Of a stretch of 64,000 bases of DNA, positions 12,286-24,368 are shown piece after piece (positions within the stretch are counted from its first letter, which is position 1; each line of letters opens with the position of its first letter). The translations under genes were made by a program, and so were the position numbers. The notes below the pieces were generated by a model. It did not search any database and was not told where the DNA came from. It saw only the letters and a list, made by a program, of their open reading frames with translations. The DNA comes from Lytechinus variegatus (lineage: Eukaryota > Echinodermata > Echinoidea > Temnopleuroida > Toxopneustidae), in assembly GCF_018143015.1 (NCBI RefSeq), contig NC_054740.1:15392797-15456796 (forward strand), written 5' to 3'.

Positions 12286-13560
12286 ACCATAGACGGATCA
12301 AGGGACCCGAGGGGCCCGCCCCCCTCCCCTATTGGCGGAGCAAAAAAAGAAAGAAAAAAAGGGAAGAAAGAAAAAAAGAAAAAGAAGGGAAAAAAGACGA
12401 GAAAAAAAAGAAGAAACATAAGAGGAGAAAAACAAGTGAATGAAATAAGATGAAGGGAAGACTTGGTAAATAATCAAAAATCTTTCATGTTAAGATATAA
12501 AATTTTCACTCGCGCTTCGCGTTCGCATCTTGTTCAATATGGAGCTTTAAAAATTTTGAAGTCAATATACAAAACAAATTTAAGCTAAGAAATTTAACTT
12601 TAATTATTTTATTTGATTTACAAATTGATTTTTAAAAAGTGCTCTGTAAAAAATTATGTTTTATGGTGTGAATATTAACATTTTTTGCTTGTGTTGTGCG
12701 CTCGGAAAATTTGATTTTTCAGATACTTATTATTTTCCTGCATTCCATAAAGATATCAAAATATCCCTATTCAGGTCAGATTGTCATAACGTATCAGCTA
12801 GCCCTGCACGCTCGCATTTTGATTGGTGAGTTATGTATATCTAAATATTAATTTTAAAACAAACTACTTGAAATTCCCATTTGATGACAGTTTATCAAAA
12901 ATTTCGGCTCGCGATTTCCGCTCGCATTGATTGTTGATAGATATTATCTCATGCATCTTATTCATAATCACAAAAGTGCTTAAATAATGTCCAGTTTTCA
13001 GGCCATAAAATTAACAGATTTCGCGCTCTCATGCTAAGGAAGAGAAATAGAAAGATACAATTGTCATCATTTTCATATGATGACATAATGTCCTTATAGA
13101 ATGTCTCGGTCCTATGTCAAATCTCAAAGTAATAATAATGAAATAACTTTTTAAACTGCAATCCATATCCACCTCACAATTTTCCTACAAAGAGCTTGAA
13201 ATACAGAGCTTAAATTGGCCATTTTTCAAATTGGAATATCATATATTTTTAGCTCGTGCTTTGCGCTTGCTTTATTGATTTTGATGATAAGAAAGGTATT
13301 TAAAATACCCAAATTCTAGGTCGAAATCTGAAACACGCGTTTATTCTGATACGCAGCTTGTTCTCTATTTAAATCATTATTCAGTTTCAGATCACAATAT
13401 CAAAAATTTTCTGCTCGCGCTTTGCGCTCGCACTATTGTTATAGGAAACTTTCCAATTACTCATCCTTTTCATGATTTACAAAAGATGAATAGAGTTCCG
13501 GAATTTTTCCGCTCGCGCTTCGCATCAATTGTTAAGTTTTATATTCCGAGGGCATGGTCT
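12286..13560. repeat. Irregular array of CTCGCGCTTCGCG motifs
   Basis: A GC-rich head (GGGGCCCGCCCCCCTCCCC, 12311-12329) and an A-rich stretch are followed by AT-rich units, each ending in a short self-complementary GC motif. Examples are CTCGCGCTTCGCGTTCGCAT (12509), GCACGCTCGCATTTTGATTG (12807), GGCTCGCGATTTCCGCTCGC (12905), GCTCGTGCTTTGCGCTTGC (13252), CTCGCGCTTTGCGCTCGCAC (13411) and GCTCGCGCTTCGCATCAATT (13512). Spacing is roughly 100-300 bp and the AT-rich spacers differ. It is probably an interspersed repeat, and its class is unknown to me. Confidence 0.6.
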
Positions 13561-13639
13561 GGCCGATGCGGTACCCGCGAGCCGAAAGAAACAACCGTGT
13601 CTCGAATATAAAAGCAGTCCATATATATTTTATGAACCG

Positions 13640-14005
13640 AATTAAACTTTAGATCTAGGGCCTAGTCTAGACCTAGATCTTAAACAAGTTAGAATTAAAC
13701 CAAGCCCTAAGCGTAAGCCCTAGGCTAACGTTAGGCCCTAGCTAGTCTTCTAAGACTTAAATCTTATAGCCATGCCCCTGACGTTAGGTCTCGAAGTCGA
13801 ATATCAAAGCATTCCATACCAATTAGAGACTAGGGCCTACTGAGTACTGCCACTAGTCTAGGTCTACGAGGCTACCCCAAGTTACGTCAAGTCTTAACTT
13901 TTAAATCTCCATTAGAGTCTAGATCTAACGTTAGATGTTACATCTAAGATTAACCGGAACATTGTCATTAGGCCTACGGTAGTTAGATCTAACTTACTCC
14001 TGAGC
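13640..14005. repeat. CTAG/TAGGCC/AACGTTA-enriched segment
   Basis: An unusual word composition: CTAG, AGATCT, TAGGCC and AACGTTAG recur many times within about 365 bp (for example CTAGGGCCTAGTCTAGACC near 13656). No open frame or clean tandem period. It directly precedes the LINE fragment and could be internal repeat sequence. Confidence 0.5.
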
Positions 14006-14366
14006 TAACGTTACTTGTCTGATTGTTTAGAAATTTATGTCCCAGGTAGAAGAACTAGATCCTCTGAAGACCCACTTAAATTAACATATCCAACAAAAAG
14101 AAAACAGACTGGAGATAGAACATTCACTGTTGCATCCTCAATGGAATGGAACAAGCTCCCTCTTGCAATAAGACAATCCCCAACAATCAAGTCTTTTAAG
14201 AAGTCACTCAAAACTCTCTTGTTCTAAGCAATTGCCTTCATTTAATATGTCATTCTGATTTTCGTTTGTATCTTTTATATGTTAATTGAAATTGTGAGCG
14301 CTTTGGGCCATTTGGGAAAAGCGCGTTACAAATATTGAGTATTATTATTATTATTATTATTATTAG
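14006..14366 (+). mobile_element. 5'-truncated non-LTR retrotransposon (LINE) 3' end
   Basis: An open frame ending at 14227 encodes a stretch that includes GDRTFTVASSMEWNKLPLA and SFKKSLKTLLF. This matches the conserved C-terminal end of LINE reverse-transcriptase ORF2 proteins of the CR1/L2/Jockey type (pattern RxFxVAxxxxWNxLPxxIRxxxxxxxFKxxLKTxLF). It is followed by a short 3' UTR containing GGAAAAGCGCGTTACAAATA and an ATT-repeat tail (14338-14365), as expected for the 3' end of such elements. Everything upstream of the last 70 codons is missing. Confidence 0.8.
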
Positions 14367-16145
14367 ATTCATTCTGATCATGCTGATTGTGAAGGAATAA
14401 AAGTATGGGAGCATGACAATGAGTCCTGCCTCACAATATACTACAGAGGCAATCACACATGCAGGGCAATCAAGAAGGCAATAACAAGAAAGTCCCTTCA
14501 AGAGAAGCTTAGGCCAGACCTGGGGTTCCACCATCCAGGATTATTCTCAACAATATGGCTGATTTTATTGCAACAAAAGGCAGTGTCGACTGGAAGCAGG
14601 TACAGAGTGTTGCAAACCAGTTTGTTGATTTGAAAGCGATGCACAATGTAAAGAGTGCCATGCAGGAGCAGCAGTATATTAATGGCCACAGCTTTGATGC
14701 TGTATGCAAACTTAAGGAGGAGACAGACAAAAAAGACAAATTTTTGGTCTACAAACTAAACAATGCCAATATGAACAATGGGTCTCCTTCATATGTTTTT
14801 AAGTCCAGCCGTGCCATGGGAGAAATTGCTATTCAAATCGATAGAGATCAGGTTGGGCCATTGCAATACTCATAATATTTTCATGTTGATGCAAAACATG
14901 ACCGCGTAAGGAAAATGAAAACGCTCACAATGTAGGTTGAACACCCTGTGTTTAGGAAAGTTCTGTGTTTGGCAGTGATGGATGCTGAAAGAGAAAATCA
15001 TGAAAATCTACTCTTGTTTTGGACCACATTAAACCAAATGCTGGCAGAAATAAAGGGTGATAGAGAATACAAATTCAACCCCAATGGCTTTGTAGCTGAT
15101 GAAAATGCAGCTAACTGGACCAGCACTGAAGCAGTAATTTGGTCAAGAGGCAGTTAGACACAGAACTGTTTCCTGTGAGTTTCATTTCAAACAGAACATT
15201 GTGAAGCACTCTCACAAGGTGACAGACAAAGCCAAATTCAAGGCAATAGCCACATCCATTTTGGAAGCATGTAGTAAGAGGAACTATGAAAACTATCATG
15301 AGGAAATGCAGGCTTTTTCAGCTGAACATGATGGATGTGTCGATGACTGGTTGAAATGGTGGCACAAAATGAGACATCACATCTTCAAAGCTTTTAAAGA
15401 CCTTGATGCTCCCAATACCAATATTGCTGAAGTCGGCCATGTGCAGATGGAAAATACTGCAGACTCACACTTGCTTCTGATCAAAGCTTGCCATTGATGT
15501 TAGTCATGCCATACGCCAGGAGGCCTTCTTACAAGCAATCTGTGCAGGCACTGCCCCCCTTGGGAGATGTGCAAATATGAAAAAGAGGAAAGATTTGTCA
15601 TATAAAAGACAGATGAACTTTGCAAAGAGGTGTGTACAAGATATTGATATACCAAATGAGGGAGAACCCCATGTGCAAAGGAAGGGAAAACATAGACCAC
15701 CTTCTACAGCAGAAAGAAAGAAGAAGGGGGTAGGTAACCAGGCATCCAAAGCTAAGCGACCTCAGTCTTATGTACCTGGTACTCTTATTACACCATTGAC
15801 TCCTGCTGAAGTACAAATGCAGGACAGGGAGAACTTTGTGGTTGTTTTCAGGTTTGGAAAGGTTTCAAGGTGTTTTGGCTGCAGTGGTGACGCATGACCC
15901 ACCCAATGATCTTGTTTTAAGGCGAAGAGACTTCAGAACATTCTACAATCCAAAAACCAAAAAGCACCAACGAACATTTTGAATACACTTACTATGACTT
16001 TGACATTAGGTGTGCAAGACTTAAATTTGCAGCAACACAAGTGGAAGACATAGTCGTGTATGCAGATACACACTTCCAATCATGCCACATAGACAGGTTG
16101 ACACACAACTATATGAATGCCAATGGCATTAGAGGTGGGCTATAA
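14367..16145 (+). pseudogene. Decayed MULE-like DDE transposase gene
   Basis: A reading can be followed through several frames over 1.8 kb. The first piece (14367-14580) contains LTIYYRGNHTCRAIKK, a Cys/His pattern resembling the FLYWCH/GCM-like zinc-binding heads of transposases. The middle contains FHVDAKHDR, CLAVMDAERENHENLLLFW, GFVADENAANW and CEFHFKQNIVKH. These are compatible with a DDE core and the CxxH pattern of MULE-type transposases. Downstream is a basic region (15577-15790) and a Cys-containing RFGKVSRCFGC segment, and the last piece ends at a TAA at 16143-16145. Breaks visible are in-frame stops near 14872 and 14932 and frame changes near 14550, 15137, 15490 and 15890. Assignment to MULE is tentative; that it is a dead transposon-derived gene is well supported. 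Confidence 0.6.
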
Positions 16146-17330
16146 ATGAGTGATATTACAGAATCATGTTTTACATATCTCATTTAAAGCAGAATGTTGT
16201 CCTGATCAATATGACATCATTTTAAAGAAAATCGGTTGGAAAACGGGACAGAGTGCGGGCCAAAAGTGATTTTGTGGGGCATGGCCTAAAAGTGCTGAGT
16301 CTTGGGAATGGAAAAAATCCACATTTTCTTATTTGAAGGGCTATTGAGATGATTCTGGTGTTTATTTATTTGTTTACCGGAAAACTTTGAATTACGAGGA
16401 GGTGTAGATCGAAGGCGAATGACCACCAACTGGGCCGAGACGCGATATGATGAGTGTCCGCGAAAAGTTCGGGGGCAATGGTAGATGAGCGATGAACGGC
16501 GTGAAGCGCTCAGGTCAAAAAGTTTAAATCACCGCCAAAGTGAAGTCCAAGTATATTGCACAAACCCCCGGTAGATGAAATTGAATAAACATGTCGCGTT
16601 TCTTTATCGCGAAAATGAGCTCATAAAAATAATGCGTAACTAAAGGTCTGACATAAAAGTGAAATGTATCCGAAATGAATATTCCGTGAATAAATTAATA
16701 TCCAAAATAAGGCAGTAGAAATAGACCGCGTGGGTAGTACAGAAGTTGACTAACTCCTCAAAACGTGCGAGATGCATGAAGTGTACATGACGAGTTCGCA
16801 AGGAGCCTAGTGAAGAAATTCCATGAAATTTAACCACGAGATCGTTCCAAATGATGATTGGTGAAACCCTACCATGAGAACATAAAATTGGGTATAAAAA
16901 ATTAACCTGTCTTCATATTTTTGTAAATTATTCTTTTCCAAAAAAAAATTCTGTGTGGACCTAACCCCTTTTGCAACTATACTGAAATGGACCTACGTAC
17001 TCCTTTTGGAAAAAAAGTGATTTTTCTTTGCCATTTTAGATCACGTTTTAACGGGAATTAATTCTTCAAGACAGATGTCTTGAAGAATCAATATTTTTTG
17101 TAGTCAAAGCAGAGCATGTCTGTTGTAGTATCAGTCCCCTAGTCACTTTCAATATGGGATAAGTGACATTAATTGTCTGTCAGCAACAAGTTGCTTAAAC
17201 CTTTGCACCAAAGGTGTAATTGCCATGCAGACGAAGGCACTGGTACGTGCAAATGTTCACTGGTCAAGGTGCTTCGGTATGAGTTTAATAGTTCGAAATG
17301 CACGTTCGCATCGGTATGTAGATACAAACA
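16146..17330. other. No gene recognised
   Basis: Apart from a short local inverted repeat (ATTCTTCAAGACAGATGTCTTGAAGAAT at about 17060-17087, written here only as its landmarks ATTCTTCAAGACA and TGTCTTGAAGAAT), I see nothing that supports a gene. It may include non-coding parts of the neighbouring transposon. Confidence 0.4.
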
Positions 17331-17332
17331 TG

Positions 17333-17618
17333 CACTGTTAGAAAATTTGTCCTTAAAATAAAAGAAGTTCCTGCAGCAGAGTCTCGAGAACACCTGTAAT
17401 CTTATACCAAATTGCGTAATCTTACAGGAAATTGGTATTTGGTGTATGGAACCTTACAAATTTCCTTTAATAAAACACCCTTTTCCCCTTTTTAAACAGA
17501 CCTGATCTGTTAAATTGCGTAAAAATTCCTGTTTTATGAATGAATAGAATGATTCTGTGATTGATATTTGCAAAATATTCTTTATTTTTTCTGTAAAATC
17601 AGGGTATTTTTAACAGTG
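17333..17618. mobile_element. CACTG-ended MITE, copy 2
   Basis: A 286-bp element starting CACTGTTAGAAAA and ending TTTTTAACAGTG, flanked by TG on both sides (17331-17332 and 17619-17620). The GAAGTTCCTGCAGCAGAGTC block is shared with copy 1 at 1287-1571, whereas the central part is inverted relative to copy 1. Non-coding. Confidence 0.75.
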
Positions 17619-17696
17619 TGGTGAGAACAGCGCTGGTCATCTATTAAGAAAGTAGATCGAACAGACAGAAAAGACTACTAAACGTAGAAAGACTAC

Positions 17697-17937
17697 AAAA
17701 TTTTGACTTGAAACTCGAAATTTTGACTTGATACTCTAACTTTTCACTTAAAACTCGAAATTCTGACTTACTCGAAATTTTGACTTGATACTCGAAATTT
17801 TGACTTGATACTCGAACTTTAGACTTGATACTCGAAAGTTGTACTTGATACTCGAAATTCAGACTTGATACTCGAAATTCAGACTTGATACTCGAAATTT
17901 TGACTTGATACTTGAAATCTTGACTTGATACTCGAAG
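17697..17937. repeat. 20-bp minisatellite
   Basis: About twelve degenerate tandem copies of a 20-bp unit, TTGACTTGATACTCGAAATT, with variants in the last bases and one unit shortened. The frame on the minus strand stays open only because the unit length and sequence lack stops in that frame. Confidence 0.9.
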
Positions 17938-18239
17938 AAAAATAACACTTTCACTGTACATAATTCTAAGAAATAATGTATTAATGGTTTTATATGTTTA
18001 ATATGGCATTTTGATGTTCATTAACTTGAAGTTGTGAACAAAACAAATCCCTATTTAGATAAATAGCTACGAACATTAACTTGATATCGAATTAAGGAAA
18101 AGAAAAGAAAAGAAAGAAAGAGAGAAAAAAAAACCGTGTTCTGTGGAAGCCATTTTTATGTACATGGAGGTAGTCCGTGATTGAACTAGTACCGTAGCTG
18201 GCGCTATAGCAAATTAAATCCTGAAACCACGGACGAAAA

Positions 18240-21200
18240 ATGGCGACGCCCACAAAAGATCTTGGTCTCCTTTCGAAATGCCCAACTGCCGATATGGAAA
18301 AGGTAAGGACTGTATTTATCTAACTGATAAACTCGTGGTAATCATGGGAACTCTGTACACCTGTACAAATTGTTCCCATCCGCTTAATAAATACTTTGGC
18401 CCAGGAAACCTGTCACCTGTGGCTGTTCAACTAACAAGGCAAATTGTCGAGTCGATCGAGGTCGAGGAGCCGGAGCTCGACCGCGCCGTCCTCGCGGTGC
18501 CGCCGGAGCTCAAATTATATAGCCTGATAAACCCATAATATATATCATAACCTTGTTCATTGAATGAGTGGATAAACCCGGGTAAGACTTACGGGGGAAA
18601 CGGGTTCACATTATTTTCATTTTCATTTTTCAACCTCCATATTTTAATAACATTGTTCCGTGAGTGTGACTGCTGTCACGATCACGACCCCCTCTGCCAC
18701 TTGTTCACTGTACCACCCTGCCTGTGGCTGTGGTGAATCAAAGATACTACAAGGGGAAGATCGGACAGTACATAGACCGCGTAATGAAACGCTCGGGAAG
18801 AGCGCCCCACAGCGTTGAGTAAGTAACGACCTTTTTTGACCTTTGCGTATCGCGAGATAGATGTGTACAAAACATATGAGAGAAATGGTGAAGGGTTGAA
18901 GGGATAGACTATTTTTACATTTCCAAATTTTTTTTCTTCAAAGTTTTCCGCCTTATATTTTAGATGAGTATATTTCAGATGTTTCTTGGTAAGAAAATAT
19001 GGAAACATTTTCACGAGCCACTCTTGAGCCCTCTCCAAACTCCACTCTCTCATTTTCCCCATATGTTTTATACACAGTCGCGTGCCGATATGCGAAGGTT
19101 TACTTACTCAACGCTGTTGGGCGCCCTTCCCCATAAGCATTTATCGAGCGTTTCAAAAAATCGCCGAAGTGTCCGATCTTCCCCTTGTAGTATCTTTGGC
19201 TGAATCTACAGTACAGGTAGGACTATGGTATGCCAATGTTGTACAGGGCACACACTTTAAAAAATCATTAAAATATCACTTTTGTGACCAAAATTACTAA
19301 TTTCCATACAGTTGCAATTTATTTTTCATTAGTAACTTGGGAATAATTTTTGTATTCACCAGAGCGCTCAAAAACTTGAATTTTGGGCATATTTTTGGGT
19401 ACGCCCTCTATTGGTGGAAAGTAATATGGCAAGAAAATTTTCATTTTTTTATCTCTATTTTTAATTAAGAAAAAAATGATTTAAAGAATCAAATTTAAAT
19501 AAGAGCCAAGTTGTATGAATAATAGGTGTAATGGAAACTGTCAGTGTAAAAAAATCAAGCATTTGCCACAAAGAAAAAGAGAAAATAAGCCAAACATTGC
19601 CACCCTTATTTTGCCACACATGGATATATAACTGAGAACAAGGTTATATTATAACCTTGTTCATTGAATGAGTGCCCTCTGCAGGAGTCTGGATAGACAG
19701 CTGGCAGCCATCTGCTTTGCTTTGTGTCTTTGACATGTTTGTTTGAGGAGTTTTTTAAAACATTTTTTAAAAATTTCTCCTCGTACACACTAACAGTAAC
19801 ACAGTCACAGACGGCTCGTTTCGTGATCGTGCAGCGGCTGCAGCCGCCATGACTTAGATTAGGAGGTTAAAAGTGCAAAGCCCTCTGACGGGCTCATCAA
19901 TTTTTGTTTTTATGTCATAAAAATATATAAAAGAACTGGACCGAAATAAAGATTATTATTCCGTTTTGGACTGAAATGCACCAAAATGGGGGAAAATTAA
20001 AAGGGAAAATACAGTGACTTCCGCTGTTGCGCAACTCCCACTTTCCTGGTTTATTCGAACTTGATACATAAACAATGGCATTACGTCCATGTACAGATCG
20101 AGTTAGAACTCTGTACATGTAATTGGTGAGTGGAGCCAACAGAGTTCAGTGAAACAACGTTACAAGCAATAATAGACATGACAGACTGACAGAGACTAAA
20201 GCTTTTGATCTAGCTGAAGTGAAGTAAAAATATGAAAAAAAATTTAAGTCTGAAATATCAGGAACAGTGAAGAAAATTTACCTTTGATCTCCAATCATTG
20301 TCCTACCACATCAAACCTGGCAAACTAAGCTAATAGGTCTTTAAAAATTTTAGTCAATTACTTTTTTTTTTGGAAAGACACTATTGAATGCCACTTGTGT
20401 TTAATTTCAATATTTACACTATTATCAATTTACAACTGAATTGAAAATAAAATTTCTAGAGCCATCATGGGTTGGAATCGAACCATGCAATGCCAATACA
20501 TCAGTGCAGCATATTGTCAAGTCTGCCCCTGAAAAATGTTGATTTTAATAAATAGAGAAAAATCAAGCTTAAAACTGAAAATTTCTTGATAATCGGATGT
20601 AAAATAAAAAGTTATGACATCTTAAAGTTTCTCTTACTTTTCACAAAACAGTAAGCACAACTCAGTGACATGCAAATGAGGGAGTCGATGATGTCCATCA
20701 CTCAATATTTCTTTTATTTTTATTGTTTTATTTATACAATATTTCAATTTTTACAGATTTTATATTAAGGACCAACTACTGAACCATAAAAATTTGTTAA
20801 AACAGTGAAAATACCACATGCTCTGGGAGGAATAAGACTTTGTTTCGCAGAACAATGATGATGAGGAGAAAATTAGAATATTTCTTATAACAAAATACAA
20901 AATGACATCGTCAGTCCCCTCATTTGCCTACCGACCAGGATGTACTGTCTTGTGAAATTAAGCGAAATTTCCAAATGCCATAACTTTTTTATTTTGAATC
21001 CGATTTAAAATGATGAAATTTTCAGTGTTGGACTTGTCTTTTAAAGGCTTAAATCACTCAACCAGAACCAGTTGACAGCAGAAATGAGTGTTCAAAATGA
21101 AAAGCTTTATACCTCCACTCTATACCTCTGCATCACCAAATCCAAGTTAGGATTCTTTGATTGCTGGGTATATTTGTTGATAGTTATTAGCCAAACAAAC

Positions 21201-23712
21201 TTTCACAATTTATTTGTCTTCTCTGATGCATCTATGTAGTTTTGTGAAATCTAAATAGAATAGGCCCCAGCAAATATTTAAGAAATGTTCTTATTCTATT
21301 ATTTATTTTTATACAGCTACTCCATCAAATAGCAGACAGCCTTGCAGGACATCATCGTCCTCGATATCAAGATTATGGCAAGATATGGAGCTTGGATGAA
21401 TGGTTTCAAGTCACCCAGAGTTGTGAGATGTATCTCAAAATGACTGTCAAGAAGGATTCTACCAAGGATGATGTATGTTTATGATGCATGATCACAACCA
21501 AAAAAATCAAATATTTCTCAATTGATTTTGTCTGTGAATATCATAGAAGTGTGAAAAATCCACTCCTAATCTGATATAAATGATAAGAAATGCCTCCTTT
21601 CCAGTGAATTTAAATAGTCTGTTGATTTGTGAATGTCATTTTAATCATTCATCACTTTCTTCTTCATTGTTTAACATTTTCCAGCTTGAGCATAATACCT
21701 ATACATGAGTCACTATTGAATTCTGTAATTGCCATAGACTGTGTACAGGACTTCGTGGTTCCATTCGTGTTTAGCTTTCAGTTGTATGACCTTCATATCA
21801 TGTTGGTCTTTTCATCAGTATTTTTTATATTTCATTTTTACTTTGGATTTCTTTATTTCACAGATGAAATCTGCTCTGAATGGTTTGTCTCAGGACGTTC
21901 AGGATCAGTTGATGGAGTGTGTGTCGATACGTAGGGATGACCTCAAGAAAGCACTTATTGGGAACACAGCTACTATCTCACAATCACATCTCACAGACTT
22001 TGATTGGAAATTAAAAGTAAGTTAATGCTCTTTTCAGTGATTCTTCCTGCTGAGAGAAGTATATATTATTGCATGAGATTTTTTCTCTCCTTATAGTGTA
22101 GATATTTTTAAGGAAAAACAAATCTATATCCCTATTTTGCTCTTAAATTTACATAATGCAAAATCATATTAAAAGCAAACATTAGTAATTTTATTATTAT
22201 AGCATTGAGGTTACAAAGCAAACAATATGTTATCTGCCACCCCAAACCAAGAATAAGTCTCCCAAAATGAATTTTGAGATTTTTATTGAGCTTGATAAAG
22301 CATATCATGATATATTGTCAAACTTGATCAACAAGAATCAACACAAGCACTTGATTGGATGTAGAAGAAATTCAGTGAGAATTACCAAGAATAAGAAGAA
22401 AACTATGTTTAACATTCACAGTTCACCCGAGCTTGAGATGTGCCCACTGTTCAGTCTCTGTGAAACTTCCAAAGAAAAAATAGTTTAAAAACTTCTTTAT
22501 CTCATCTTTTATTTATAATTTCAAATACCGTAGTATGAAGTATATAATAAAAAAAAGAGAAGTGTGAAGAAAAAAGAAATCTTTAGTGAGATAAGCTGGT
22601 TTACTAATTAGTGTTAATTTGAAGGCCAAATTATTGTTGAAGCTATTTACAGAGAACATTCCCTGGTGACGTATTGTTGGTTTTGGGTTAACAGGCCATG
22701 TGACAGTGATGGGACAAACTATAATCATTTCCGAGGCAATTTGGATGGAAGTTGTATTCTAAAGTGAACCTAAGGAATGATAGTGCTTTCTTTCATATCA
22801 CTAAGAAAATCAGATTATATTCTTTGTGTTCCACATTGGAAATGATCTAATTATACAAAGAAAAGGAAGCAGATTTCTTTTGAAAAAATGAAATCATCAT
22901 TCCTTTCCTCAAATTGGAAGTCAATTTTGAATACTTTCTTACAAATCAGTCTTGAATATTTAGATGTCCCTTTGAGATTGGTGTTTGATTTTATATTCCT
23001 GAATACAGCTTGCAATGTCCAGTGATAAGATCTCATCGGTCCAGGAACCTCTAGTTAGTCTAGACCTAAGTTTGACAGAAGATGGAACCAATAGACTGGT
23101 CTCATTAGAACTTGACAAACAAGAACTCCAGAAATTGGTATCATCTCTGGAAACTGCTAATCGGGTTAGTATTCATTTACTCTCTGAAATAAATATTATT
23201 TTTTGATAAGGATGAGGAGGAAAATATCAACATATGTGGTATAATGCTGGTTGGGATTATCATGATATAGGTGATAATGACAATGATGATGATGAAAGTG
23301 ACAATAACTCTATTTCAAAATATGAATTGAATTGAAACACCATGTGATCACTGAAAAACAGGAATATCTTGTTTTCTTATACATTCATGTTATATACATT
23401 TCATATGTAAAACATTAAGTTTTAAATATCATTAGGAAAAGAAGATGTATCATATAAAAGAGAAATGAGAACAATTTTTATTCTGTCACTTGGTTTAAGG
23501 TATTGCTATATGAATCTATGATTATAAGAGATCATGCTTAAATAAATTTGTAAGAATTACACAAATATTTTGAAAAAAGAAAAGGTGAATCTTCTTCTTT
23601 ACATTGACTCTTTTGTTGTATCATTCTTTTGATAATGATTTTTAATAGTAATGCTTTATTTTTGTTTCCTTTCTATTGTTTGTTAAAGGCTGTGCTGCAA
23701 CTAAAGACGTGA
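18240..23712 (+). CDS. COMMD8: COMM domain-containing protein 8, five exons, complete
   Basis: Exons are 18240-18302, 21317-21472, 21864-22016, 23009-23164 and 23689-23712. All junctions are GT/AG and in phase 0, giving 183 codons plus TGA, the same length I recall for human COMMD8. The ATG has a good context (AAAATGG) and starts MATPTKDLGLLSKCPTADME. The N-terminal helical half (about 22-116) includes YQDYGKIWSLDEWFQV. The COMM domain (about 117-183) starts TDFDWKLKLAMSSDKISSVQ, with the family tryptophan, and ends SLETANRAVLQLKT, with the closing helix followed by the short tail exon. COMMD8 is one of ten COMMD subunits of the Commander (CCC plus retriever) complex, which recycles endosomal cargo and has been linked to NF-kB control. 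The family assignment rests on the COMM domain and the specific match rests on remembered similarity. Introns of 3.0, 0.4, 1.0 and 0.5 kb; intron 1 is filled with repeats. Confidence 0.92.
18739..19198. repeat. Imperfect inverted repeat with 28-bp perfect termini
   Basis: The outer 28 bp are exact reverse complements (18739-18766 and 19171-19198; landmark ACTACAAGGGGAAGATCGGA on the left). Inside, both arms continue to match imperfectly, sharing ACAGCGTTGAGTAAGTAA, to a centre near 18960. It is a foldback or MITE-like element in COMMD8 intron 1. Confidence 0.8.
19203..19676. repeat. 470-bp interspersed repeat, copy A
   Basis: Near-identical, in inverted orientation, to 28804-29278. It starts AATCTACAG..GGTAGGACTATGGT and ends in the self-complementary block ACAAGGTTATATTATAACCT followed by TGTTCATTGAATGAGTG. 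A short third piece of the same end (CATAACCTTGTTCATTGAAT) lies at 18550-18575. Non-coding. Confidence 0.85.
19680..20515. other. COMMD8 intron sequence, nothing distinct
   Basis: Part of COMMD8 intron 1. A CpG-bearing patch (19815-19850, TTTCGTGATCGTGCAGCGGC) is present but no exon or RNA gene is supported. Confidence 0.4.
20520..21050. mobile_element. Palindromic long-arm repeat (AAGTC..GACTT), uninterrupted copy
   Basis: The left arm starts CAAGTCTGCCCCTGAAAAAT and carries ATCGGATGTAAAATAAAAAG and CATGCAAATGAGGGAGTCGA. The right arm carries their complements, CTCATTTGCCTACCGACC and TTATTTTGAATCCGATTTAA, and ends TTGGACTTGTC. It belongs to the same family as the element at 53503-55222, which has been interrupted by another insertion. 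Confidence 0.7.
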
Positions 23713-24127
23713 GATCTTTTGATTCTTTTGAAAGCAATCTGCTCATCACACTAGGCTAGACATTCCATTAGACTCATGGAGAAGTGACATTCTATGCATT
23801 TTATCAAGAGAGAGATAAAGAGAGCAAACATGGATTTTCATAGATGGGTCTTATATGACCAAGAGTTCCTGGTGCAAAGTATATGTAGAATTTGGATTTC
23901 AGCACAGAGAATTTGAATCATGCTTGGGAAATAATTTTGAATAGATAAGGACCATGTTCCATGAAGCTTATCAATTACAACTGCTAGGATTCTGTGACAT
24001 GTTTGCTCTCAGCCAATCATATGTCAATATTCTAGTATTTTGTATCTTGTTTGATAAACAGTTTTGTGGAACGGCTCATTTATACAGGATCGTCAGGAAA
24101 GGAAATCCTTGAATATATGATTTAAAA

Positions 24128-24183
24128 ATAATAACAAAGACACATATACATATCAATATATATGTGTATATGTCTTTGTTATT
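24128..24183. repeat. Near-perfect hairpin
   Basis: AATAACAAAGACACATATAC (24128-24147) pairs with GTATATGTCTTTGTTATT (24166-24183), with an AT-rich centre. It is in the COMMD8 3' flank, about 420 bp after the stop. Confidence 0.75.
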
Positions 24184-24368
24184 GTTTTATGATATTGAAA
24201 TTATATCTGTATGTATATGTTTCTTTGCTATTATTTTAATATTATCAAAGAAGTATATTTACTCTTTTGTTTGAAATATTTGTATGGTAAAAATAGGAAG
24301 GTCTATTTAATAACAGTGATGGATAATAACTGAAATTAGAGAGTACCATTGAAGAAAATACAGTGTCT

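Noticed and set aside
17697..17937. CRISPR-like repeat array
   Set aside because: The units are contiguous 20-bp tandem copies without unique spacers, in an animal genome.
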